A DNA stretch of 64,000 nucleotides. Source: Rutidosis leptorrhynchoides (taxonomy: Eukaryota > Streptophyta > Magnoliopsida > Asterales > Asteraceae). The stretch covers positions 5,328,501-5,392,500 of the forward strand of contig NC_092333.1 of the NCBI RefSeq assembly GCF_046630445.1. Direction: 5' to 3'. Shown here piece by piece: positions 34,501 to 47,629 of the stretch; the stretch's first letter is position 1, and each line of letters opens with the position of its first letter. The position numbers were made by a program, and so were the translations under genes. The notes below the pieces were generated by a model that had not been told where the DNA came from, did not search any database, and saw nothing but the letters and a program-made list of their open reading frames with translations.

Positions 34501-34646
34501 CTTGGGTGGTCAATTGTCTATATGAAACATATTTCAATTAATCAAGTCTTAACAAGTTTGATTTCTTAACATGTTGGAAACATTTAATCATGTAAATATC
34601 AATCTCAATTAATATATATATACATGGAAAAGTTCGGGTCACTACA
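31509..34646 (-). repeat. 5' LTR of element B
   Basis: 3138 bp from TGAAATG to ACTACA. Nearly identical to the 3' LTR at 4746-7994, except for a deletion of about 111 bp near 34353 (around 7590-7700 of the partner). Noncoding. Confidence 0.92.
33861..33876 (-). promoter_or_regulatory. Candidate TATA box of the 5' LTR of element B
   Basis: CCTTTATATCTAATCC on the minus strand, the same as at 7101-7116, here in the LTR that would drive transcription of element B. Confidence 0.4.
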
Positions 34647-34651
34647 GTTAT
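34647..34651. repeat. Target-site duplication of element B, right copy (GTTAT)
   Basis: GTTAT directly after ACTACA at 34646; partner of 4741-4745. The LTR of element A resumes immediately after it. Confidence 0.93.
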
Positions 34652-36159
34652 GAACATCATTACTACCTCAAGTTTTGTGGATAAGCCTACTGGAAAAGAG
34701 ACAAATGGATCTAGCTTCAAAGGATCTTGGATGGCTTGAAAGTTCATGAAGTAGAATCATGACACGAAAACAAGTTCAAGTAAGATTTCCACTCGAAATA
34801 AGATTGTTATAGTTATAGAAATTGAATCAAAGTTTAAATATGAGTATTACCTTGTATTAGAAAGATATCTTACTGTAAATAAGAAAGATTTCTTAAGGTT
34901 GGATGATCACTCTACAAGATTGGAAGTAAGCTAGCAAACTTGGAAGTATTCTTGATTTTATGAAACTAGAACTTGTAGAATTTATGAAGAACACTTAGAA
35001 CTTGAAGATAGAACTTGAGAGAGATCAATTAGATGAATAAAATTGAAGAATGAAAGTGTTTGTAGGTGTTTTTGGTCGTTGGTATATTGATTAGATATAA
35101 AGGATGTGTAATTTTGTTTACATGTAAATAAGTCATGAATGATTACTCATATTTTTGTAATTTTATGAGATATTTCATGCTAGTTGTCAAATGATGGTTC
35201 CCACATGTGTTAGGTGACTCACATGGGCTGCTAAGAGCTGATCATTGGAGTGTATATACCAATAGTACATACATCTAAAAGCTGTGTATTTTATGAGTAC
35301 GAATACGGGTGCATACGAGTAGAATTATTGATGAAACTGAACGAGGATGTAATTGTAAGTATTTTTGTTAAGTAGAAGTATTTTGATAAGTGTCTTGAAG
35401 TCTTTCAAAAGTGTATGAATACAAATTAAAACACTACATGTATATACATTTTAACTGAGTCGTTGAGTCATCGTTAGTCGTTACATGTAAATGTTGATTT
35501 GAAACCTTTAAGTTAACGATCTTGTTAAATGTTGTTAACCCAATGTTTATGATATCTAATGACATGTTAAATTATTATATTATCATGATATTATGATATA
35601 TTAATATATCTTAATATGATATATATACATTTAAGTGTCGATACAACGATAATCGTTACATATATGTCTCGTTTCGAAATCATTAAGTTAGTAGTCTTGT
35701 TTTTACATATGTAGTTCATTGTTAATACACTTAATGACATGTTTACTTATCATTTATCATGATTAAACATAGTGTATCAATATCTTAATATGATTCATAT
35801 GTATTTAGTAAGAAGTTGTTATAACGATAATCGTTATATATATCATTTCGAGTTTCTTAATTCAATAAACTCAATTTTATGTATATAACTCATTGTTAAA
35901 ATACCTAATGAGATACCTACTTATCATAATATCATGTTAACTATATATATAATCATATATATGTCATCATATAGTTTTTACAAGTTTTAACGTTCGTGAA
36001 TCACCGGTCAACTTGGGTGGTCAAATGTCTATATGAAACCTATTTCAATTAATCAAGTCTTAACAAGTTTGATTGCTTAACATGTTGGAAACACTTAATC
36101 ATGTAAATAACAATTTCATTTAATATATATATAAACATGGAAAAGTTCGGGTCACTACA
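34652..36159 (-). repeat. 5' LTR of element A, segment 2 (U3 side)
   Basis: Resumes the A LTR where it broke at 4745 and ends at ACTACA (36159). Colinear with 6665-7994 of B but with an additional block near 35755-35890. A candidate TATA box of B type is at 35089-35104 on the minus strand. Confidence 0.85.
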
Positions 36160-37968
36160 GTTATTGCTTATGCTTCAAGGCAATTGAAAGAGCATGAGAA
36201 TAATTACCTTGTTCATGATCTTGAATTTGCGGCTGTGGTCCATGCTTTAAAAATTTAGCGTCATTATTTGTATGGCGTTATATGTACCATTTATACGGAC
36301 CACAAAAACCTGAAGTACTTATTTGATCAAAGAGATCTAAATAACCGACAACGAAGATGGATGGATCTCTTAAAGTATTATGATTGAGAGATACTTTACC
36401 ATCCGGGTAAAGCTAATGTAGTGGCGGATGCGTTAAGTAGAAAGAACCGAAGTCCGAGGATTTAAATTGAGTCCTTATAGATGACCATTACAAATGACTT
36501 TCTTCAAAGAACCTAGGGCTCAAGTAGAAGCGATTGTAGAATTGTCTCATGAAGAGCGAATGAAATGGCAAGTAGACTTTCTTGAGCAAGATTAGCTGGG
36601 ATTATTGGCCCGTTATGGTAGACTTTGGGTTTCAAAGCACGGAGGTACTAGACAATTATTACTTGATGAAGCGCATAAATCAAAGTATTCCATTCATCCC
36701 GGTGCGACTAAAATGTACCATGATTTGAAAGAAGAGTATTGTTGGCCCGGTATAAAACAAGATATTGTGAAATATGTAGAGTAAAGTGTCACTTGTTTAC
36801 AAGTGAAAGTCTAACACCAAAATCCGTACGGTAAATTGCAACCACCAGAAATCCTGAATTGGAAATGGGAGCATATTATAATGGATTTTATTACAAAATT
36901 ACCAAGAACGGCAAGAATTTAATTTGATACTATATGGGTGATTGTGAATAGATTGTCTAAGAGCGCAATGTTTCTTCCAATTTGAGAGACATCAACATCC
37001 GAGATCTTAGCTAATCTCTTTATCAAAGAGGTTGTAGCTAGACATGGTATCCCTGTATCTATTGTATCGGATCGGGATACTCGATTTACTTCTCGATTTT
37101 GGAGAAAATTTCATGTGGATATGGGAACACAATTAAGGTTAAGTACTGCTTTTCACCAGCAAACCGATGGTCAAAGTGAGAGGACCATTCAAACTCTTGA
37201 GGATATGTTACGGGCTTGTGCAATTGAATTTGGCAGAAGTTGGGATACACATCTACCATTGGTGGAGTTCACATACAACAATAGCTATCACACTAGTATT
37301 GAAATGCCTCCATACGAGATGCTTTATGGGAGAAAGTGTTGCACTCTGATTTGTTGGGGTGAAATAAGTGAAAAAGAATTGGGTGGATCCGACCTTGTGT
37401 TGAAAACAAATGAAAAGATTGAAGTTATTCGAGAACGTTTGAAAGAAGCCCAAGATAGACAAAATCATATGCGGATAGACGTAGGAGACCAATTGAGTTT
37501 AAGGAAGGTGACATGGTGATCTTAAAAGTGTCTCTGTGGAAAGGTATTATTTGCTTTAGAAATCGAGGGAAACTTGGTCTTCGTTACATCGGGCCTTTTA
37601 AAATCATAGAGCGGGTTGGCGAAATAGCTTATCTTTTGGAATTGCCTAAAAAGTTATCGGTAATTCATAATACTTTCCATGTTTATCATCTAAGGAAGTG
37701 TTTAACCGCACAATCTACAATTATGCCCTTAGAAGAAGTTGAGGTGAATGATAAATTGGGATATATCGAGGAATCGGTTGATATTGCTGTTGAACAAAAA
37801 AGAAAGATTCGTAATAATCCATCAAATTGTTTAAAGTAAATTGGAAGTATGGGAAAGATACAGAGTATACATGGGAAATGGAGGAATTTATGATCAAGCA
37901 CTTTCAGTCTAGTCACTTAGCTTGGATCTCGACGACGCGATCCGATTTAAGTGGGGAAGAGTTGTAAC
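36160..37968 (+). pseudogene. Element E copy 1: RNase H, integrase, chromodomain remnant
   Basis: Starts within RNase H ([16 protein letters not shown]), then [30 protein letters not shown], the integrase zinc region (HPGATKMYHDLKEEY), the catalytic region ([27 protein letters not shown]) and a chromodomain remnant to about 37965. Tandem unit 1 proper begins at 36206 (accttgttcatg). Stops include TAG after HALKI, TGA in KYYD*EILY, and TAA in place of a zinc-ligand Cys region (YVE*SVTC). Frame shifts occur near 37495 and 37815. The longest open piece is 37115-37519. Confidence 0.9.
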
Positions 37969-39732
37969 ACCTTGTTCATGATCTTGAATTGGCGGCTGTG
38001 GTCCATGCTTTAAAATTTTAGCGTCATTATTTGTATGGCATTATATGTACCATTTATATGGACCACAAAAACCTGAAGTACTTATTTGATCAAAGAGATC
38101 TAAATAATCGACAACGAAGATGGATAGGTCTCTTAAAGTATTATGATTGAGAGATACTTTACCATCCGGGTAAAGCTAATGTAGTGGCAGATGCATTAAG
38201 TAGAAAGAACCGACGTACGGGGATTTAAATTGATTCCTTTTAGATGACTATTACAAACGACTTTCTTCAAAGAATCTAGGGCTCAAGTAGAAGTGATTGT
38301 AGAATTGTCTCATGAAGAGCGAATGAAAGGGCAAGTAGACTTTCTTGAGCAAGATTAGCTGGGATTACTGACCCGTTATGGTAGACTTTGGGTTTCAAAG
38401 CACGGAGGTGCTAGACAATTATTACTTGATGAAGCGCATAAATCAAAGTATTCCATTCATCCCGGTGTGACTAAAATGTACCATGATTTGAAAGAAGAGT
38501 ATTGGTGGCCTGGTATGAAATAAGATATTGTGAAATATGTAGAGTAATGTATCACTTGTTTACAAGTGAAAGTCTAACACCAAAATTCGTACGGTAAATT
38601 GCAACCACCAGAAATCTTGAATTGGAAATGGGAGCATATTACAATGGATTTTATTACAAAATTACCAAGAACGGCAAGAATTCAGTTTGATACTATATGG
38701 GTGATTGTGAATAGATTGACTAAGAGCACATTGTTTCTTCCAATTTGAGAGACATCAACATCCGAGATCTTAGCTAATCTCTTTATCAAAGAGGTTATAG
38801 CTAGACATGGTGTCCCTGTATCTATTGTATCGGATCGGGATACTCGATTTACTTCTCGATTTTGGAGAAAATTTCATGAGGATATGGGAACGCAATTAAG
38901 GTTAAGTACTGCTTTTCACTAGCAAACCGATGGTCAAAGTGAGAGGACCATTCAAACTCTTGAGGATATGTTACGGGCTTGTGCAATTGAATTTGGCAAA
39001 AGTTGGGATACACATCTACCATTGGTGGAGTTCACATACAACAATAGCTATCACACTAGTATTAGAATGCCTCCATACGAGATGCTTTATAGGAGAAAGT
39101 GTTGCACTCTGATTTGTTGGGGTGAAATAGGTGAAAAAGAATTGGGTGGATCCGACCTTGTGTTGAAAACGAATGAAAAGATTGAAGTTATTCGAGAACG
39201 TTTGAAAGAAGCCCAGGATAGACAAAATCATATGCGGATAGACGTAGGAGACCAATTGAGTTTAAGGAAGGTGACATGGTGATCTTAAAAGTATCTCCGT
39301 GGAAAGGTATTATTTGGTTTAGAAACCGAGGGAAACTTGGTCCTCGTTACATCGGGCCTTTTAAAATCATAGAGCGGGTTGGCGAAATAGCTTATCATTT
39401 GGAATTGCCCGAAAAGTTATCGGTAATTCATAATACTTTCGATGTTTATCATCTAAGGAAGTGTTTAACAGCACAATCTACAATTGTGCCCTTAGAAGAA
39501 GTTGAGGTGAATGATAAATTGGGATATATCGAGGAATCGGTTGATATTGCTGATGAACAAATAAGAAAGATTCGTAATAATCCTATCAAATTGTTTAAAG
39601 TAAGATGGAAGTACGGGAAAGATACGGAGTATACATGGGAAACAGAGGAATTTATGATCAAGCACTTTCCGTCTAGTCACTTAGCTTGGATCTCGACGAC
39701 GTGATCCGATTTAAGTGGGGAAGAGTTGTAAC
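37969..39732 (+). pseudogene. Element E copy 2: integrase-chromodomain remnant
   Basis: 1764 bp, joined directly to the end of copy 1 (gttgtaac/accttgttcatg). It repeats the same domains and shares many stops with copy 1. The chromodomain end is better kept: the piece 39276-39704 reads through KLFKVRWKYGKDTEYTWE to a stop. The longest integrase piece is 38968-39282. Confidence 0.9.
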
Positions 39733-40511
39733 ACCTTGTTCATGATCTTGAATTGGTGGTTATGGTCCATGCTTTAAAAATTTAGCGTCATTATTTGTAT
39801 GGCGTTATATGTACCATTTATACGGACCACAAAAACCTGAAGTACTTATTTGATCAAAGAGATCTAAATAATCGACAACGAAGATGGATCGATCTCTTAA
39901 AGTATTATGATTGAGAGATACTTTACCATTCGGGTAAAGCTAATGTAGTGGCGGATGCGTTAAGTAGAAAGAACCGACGTCCGGAGATTCAAATTGAGTC
40001 CTTATAGATGACCATTACAAACGACTTTCTTCAAAGAATCTAGGGCTCAAGTAGAAGCGATTATAGAATTGTCTCATGAAGAGCGAATGAAAGGGCAAGT
40101 AAACTTTCTTGAGCAAGATTAGCTAGGATTATTGACCCGTTATGGTAGACTTTGGGTTTCAAAGCACAGAGGTGCTAGACAATTATTACTTGATGAAGCG
40201 CATAAATCAAAGTATTCCATTCATCCCGGTGCGACTAAAATGTACCATGATTTGAAAGAAGAGTATTGGTGGCCCAATATGAAACAAGATATTGTGAAAT
40301 ATGTAGAGTAAAGTATCACTTGTTTACAAGTGAAAGTCTAACACCAAAATCCGTACGGTAAATTGCAACCACCAGAAATCCTGAATTGGAAATGGGAGCA
40401 TATTACAATGGATTTTATTACAAAATTACCAAGAACGGCAAGAATTCAGTTTGATACTATATGGGTGATTGTGAATAGATTGAATAAGAGCGCATTGTTT
40501 CTTCCAATTTG
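39733..40511 (+). pseudogene. Element E copy 3: truncated RNase H-integrase remnant
   Basis: The first 779 bp of a third unit, cut in the integrase catalytic region (after FLPI) by the LTR of F at 40512. It shares the stops of copies 1 and 2 (TAG after HALKI, TGA after KYYD, TAA after YVE). Confidence 0.9.
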
Positions 40512-42438
40512 TGATGACCCGTATAAATCCACTTGGACGAATACATCATTTATTGATTTCATAGTGATGTTTTGACCTCTATATGATACGTTTTGTAAAC
40601 ATTGCATTCTTTTGAAAAGGCATACCATAAATGAATATATAAATCCAAGGTTTTCGACGTCTGATGATTTCTACGTATAGACAATCACCGTATATAATAG
40701 TTTACAATATTACATCCGTTGACAATGCAGTCAAAATAAGATACATGGTGATGATTTTGTGAATGCAAAGTTTTCTTGAGTAAAGCATGTATGACTCCAT
40801 GCACATAGCTTGTATAACGTATAAGCAAACAGCGGAAGACTTCTAGGAACTTGAGAATTAACATGCTTAAAAGTGTCAACACAAAGGTTGGTGAGTTTAT
40901 AGTTTTAATGTTGCGTATAATCTGTGTATAAATGTGGATCACAAGTTTTCCATTGTTTCATCCAGAAACGTTTATCAAAATATTCTACGAAATTGAGCAC
41001 CCTGGTAACTAAACTTTAACGTCTATATAATAAGTACCCTTTGTATAATCATCTTAATAATACACACAAACCAACGTATACGCTTCTCAAATAGCATACG
41101 TCCATTAAAAGGCTAGTGCTCTAGCTCGAACGGGGATATCAAGCCCTATGGATCCATATACAACTACTCGCGCCCACCAGTTCTTATAACCGGCAGTTAC
41201 TAGTTACCCAAGCTAAGGGATTTTCGGTTCAAACTCAGTGTAGAATTAAGTATGTACTTGTGTCCATTGCGTTTAAAATAAAGTGCATGTATTCTCAGCC
41301 CAAAAATATAGATTGCAAAAGCAATTAAAAAGGGAGCAAATGAAACTCACCTTAGCAGCACATAAATTCATTCACCAAAATGTGACCGAAACTCGGAATG
41401 CAAAATAAATGTAGATCTCAACCTAGAGAACATATGTTGGTCAACACATGTCTAATAAGCTAGGTCGGGTCATAGTTTATCACAATCCTAACGCTCGAGA
41501 CCGACATGCAAAAGTTAACAAAAGTCATCTCAAAAGTCAACCTGACCCAATATGATCTATACATGTTTATTATCATAGTATAAGTCTTGATAATTGAACG
41601 AATTTATAGTTTATCAAACTCAAAATATTATTTATTTCAGGGACTATATTATATTTAAATTATCATGGCAATCGAAAATATTTTATTATTTCACATAGCT
41701 TTCCAATACTTGTAAAATCAGATTATAGTGTTTATAAAGCTTTAAAACATGCTAAGACAGTCAACTTTGAGAATTGTTCAACAAAACGATACATGCTTTA
41801 TATAGAAATTCATTTACTCGATTAGTAATATTTGAAAATTCAATTTATCAATCTCATAGACAAGTTGTTTAAATATTAATTTACAGTTTTAAACACAATT
41901 TCAATTAACGTTAACCATAATTCAGTTGACCATATATTTTAATCCGTTCATCAAAATCACGCGATTTCTAAATGAAAAGTTAATAATTTTTCGCCAGCTT
42001 TCCAAAAAAATGCATATCGTATACTTTATATCAGTAGCGTATGTATCAAATTCGTGATTCATCATAAACTATCTAACGACAAAATTAAAGCATACAAGCA
42101 TGCATAAACATCTATACTCGAGCACTAGCCATGGATACACTATTAATATATAAAAGATAAGATATGAATGCTCACGTATCAATATTGTGATTCAATATTG
42201 TAGGAAAGTACGTAGATGCAACGGAGATAATAAATACTTGGTTTGACTTGCAAACAATATCCATGAATATTACCCATATCCTCCATAGCTACAACCCATA
42301 GTTTCCTTAGCTTTGACTCATTTGAAAACTTGGTTTGAAATCATTTGAACAGTACTTTGTCGTAGTATTTTATGTATAATACTAATAATAATATTAATAC
42401 TACTGATAATAATAATAAGATTAATAATAATATTAATC

Positions 42439-42439
<1 letters not shown>

Positions 42440-42522
<83 letters not shown>
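42440..42522. repeat. Microsatellite (AAT)n
   Basis: About 27 uninterrupted AAT units. It lies about 50 bp downstream of the candidate TATA box of F on the minus strand, probably within the transcribed leader. The poly-Asn and poly-Leu ORFs here are artefacts. Confidence 0.95.
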
Positions 42523-42523
<1 letters not shown>

Positions 42524-42570
42524 AGAGAGTGTAATATGTATGTGTGTGAAAACGGAACGAATTCGACTGA

Positions 42571-42646
42571 ATTTATAGAACCTGACATGCCTAGCCATCC
42601 CATGTGATCGCATGGTTTCGAAGGCCACTGGCCATGCGATCGCATG
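42571..42646 (-). promoter_or_regulatory. Element F LTR promoter: palindrome pair plus TATA box
   Basis: On the minus strand CATGCGATCGCATG (42633-42646) and a copy with one change (42601-42614, CATGTGATCGCATG on +) start 32 bp apart. About 20 bp further is TTCTATAAAT (42571-42580). Same layout as the Athila LTRs. Confidence 0.6.
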
Positions 42647-43077
42647 ACCCCTTATTCCAGCTCACATTCGTTTGTTGTTTTGCTCGTCGACATAATATTA
42701 TATAATATATATATAATATATTTAATTTATATTAATTAATTATATATTATATTATATTCACGTGCATAGTTAACTTGTAATTTTTGGTCCGATGACTCGT
42801 ACGTTTACGCTTGACTAATGTCTCAGTTCCGGTTTTTCGAACGTCCTTTCGTATACTTAGAAAACTTGCACTTTACGTTACTTGACGTGTACCTTTATCA
42901 ATAATTAGACTTAATCATCGATAGACTATATTACCCAAAGTATAATCTTTACATTTGAGCGTTGTGGTCATTTGCTTCTATAAATCAACGTCTCGTTATT
43001 TATTAATATATATATAATAATATTATTTTAAATTAAATCGTTTTAAGATTAAGTTAATATTTTATTTTATCACCATG

Positions 43078-43080
<3 letters not shown>

Positions 43081-43156
<76 letters not shown>
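43081..43156. repeat. Microsatellite (TA)n
   Basis: Two (TA)n runs separated by a single TACA interruption (43136-43140), inside the F LTR. Confidence 0.95.
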
Positions 43157-43481
43157 CATTTTCATTTTGAAATAGTATTTTACTGTAGCAAGTTTTTTTT
43201 AGTGTAGCAAATAGTGATTTTCGAAAACACTGTAGCTTTTTAGGTACTGTAGCAATTCGAAAATACTGTAGCAAATTAATGTTTTACTTGTTCATCTTAA
43301 ACGTTTTAGTTCACTTATCTAAATATCAATCGAATCAACAAACGAATGTTACTATCATTTACTAAATAACTTGAAATTATATATATGTATATATCTTTAT
43401 TTAATATACATAAATCAGTTTTTTAAATACACATTGCAAGTTATTTATAATTAATTTTAATAATTAATATTCTAACTTATT

Positions 43482-43501
43482 GTATATATATATATATATA
43501 T

Positions 43502-43569
<68 letters not shown>
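43482..43569. repeat. Compound microsatellite (TA)n(CA)n
   Basis: (TA)n, a short TCT break at 43500, (TA)n again and a short (CA)n end, inside the F LTR. Confidence 0.95.
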
Positions 43570-43736
43570 AATAAATGTTCGTGAATCGTCGGTCAATAGT
43601 CAAAGGTTAACTGAATATATAACATTAGTTCAAAAATTTTGAGAATCAAAATTACAGACTTTGCTTATCGTGTCGGAAACATTAAATCATTTAAAGATAA
43701 AGTTTAAATTTGGTCAGAAATTTCCGGGTTGTCACA

Positions 43737-44216
43737 GTACATACCCGTTAAAGAAATTTCGTCCCGAAATTTGGTTGGGATGGTCATGGATGACAATAAG
43801 TATGTTTTCATGACTTACTCGAGTTGAAAATTAAAGTTTTATCATCATTGAGTAATATGGATAAAACAAATTGTTTATGCGAAGTGTAAGAGTGAAGTTA
43901 TCACAAAAGAGTGAAATGAGAAAAAGTAAGTTTCGTCATATCTTTTGATTTCCGGAGTTCAAGAGGTTTGGAGAAAATCTTCGTAATAAGATTTGATTCT
44001 TCGGTAATTAAGGAAATTATGATCCTCTTCAATTTAATGCGATGATCTGTCTCGATTTTCCAGTCTGATATTATACTATAAATCTACCCCCTTCGTTTCC
44101 TTATTTTCACACCTCCCATCTTCTATTCTTTCTCTCTCAATTCATATTTCTAAAACATTCGTCATTATGCTCCATTCGATTCTAATTCTTGATATACTCC
44201 TAACCTTCATATCTGT
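43737..44216 (-). other. 3' internal end of element F
   Basis: Polypurine tract (TTAACGGGTATGTAC) beside the LTR, then the conserved inverted repeat AAATTTCGTCCCGAAATTT (43754-43772). Beyond it I see no chromodomain coding sequence or ORF in 440 bp. F is either more decayed or has a longer 3' untranslated region than B, C and D. Confidence 0.65.
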
Positions 44217-47578
<3,362 letters not shown>

Positions 47579-47596
47579 TTATACACCCGTTAAATT

Positions 47597-47615
47597 AAAT
47601 TTCGTCCCGAAATTT
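47597..47615. other. Conserved inverted repeat at 3' end of element D
   Basis: AAATTTCGTCCCGAAATTT between pol stop (47630) and LTR; identical to the sites in B, C and F. Confidence 0.75.
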
Positions 47616-47629
47616 GGAATAGTACCTAG

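Larger units (their letters stand above)
4746..34646 (-). mobile_element. Element B: Tekay-type retrotransposon carrying F-box and acidic ORFs, interrupted by Athila
   Basis: A complete insertion on the minus strand, bounded by a perfect 5-bp duplication GTTAT and LTRs of 3249 bp (4746-7994) and 3138 bp (31509-34646). Internal order from the 5' end: primer site, acidic ORF, F-box ORF, gag, protease, then the Athila insertion (10929-27837), RT-RNase H-integrase-chromodomain and polypurine tract. Without Athila it is about 13 kb, like element C. Coding lesions are nonsense codons in gag-protease, RNase H and integrase, a 1-base deletion, and a stop in the F-box ORF. Confidence 0.93.
1..36159 (-). 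mobile_element. Element A: Tekay-type Ty3/gypsy retrotransposon, 5' part, split by element B
   Basis: Element A reads on the minus strand. Its 5' LTR occupies 2800-4745 and 34652-36159, split by the insertion of element B; the internal part runs from 2799 leftward off the window. In transcription order it holds a primer-binding site, an acidic-protein ORF, an F-box ORF and the start of gag. The two LTR halves join exactly as the same sequence does in the unbroken LTR of B near 6655-6670. The right end (ACTACA at 36159) abuts the RNase H region of element E. Its 3' half, and so its own target-site duplication, lie outside the window. All three ORFs carry stops, so the copy is dead. Confidence 0.85.
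36160..40511 (+). mobile_element. Element E: decayed Tekay-type fragment, tandemly repeated
   Basis: The only coding remnant on the + strand. It holds the end of RNase H, the integrase and the chromodomain, reiterated as two full copies and one partial copy of a 1763-1764 bp unit. It is cut on the left by element A (36159) and on the right by the LTR of element F (40512). It is full of stops and is the oldest layer of the nest. Confidence 0.9.
40512..43736 (-). repeat. 3' LTR of element F
   Basis: TGATGACCCG to GTCACA. Its first part resembles the B/C LTR start (gttttgacctctatatga). The middle part (about 42560-43000) instead resembles the Athila LTR, including a palindrome pair, an AT-rich block and a tract reading gcatagttaacttgtaattt. 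It contains three long microsatellites. Confidence 0.85.
40512..44216 (-). mobile_element. Element F: Tekay-type retrotransposon, 3' end only
   Basis: A 3225-bp LTR and 480 bp of adjoining internal sequence, interrupted at 44217 by element D; the rest lies beyond the window. The LTR ends and the polypurine/hairpin region match the Tekay pattern of B, C and D. The 5 bases before the LTR are ATTTG (40507-40511); the partner duplication is not in view. Confidence 0.8.

Noticed and set aside
36160-36164. GTTAT as the target-site duplication of element A
   Set aside because: The left end of A is outside the window, so no partner can be read; similarity to the TSD of B is probably chance.
42372-42645. 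ORFs of poly-Asn, poly-Leu and poly-Tyr
   Set aside because: They are translations of the (AAT)n microsatellite in different frames.
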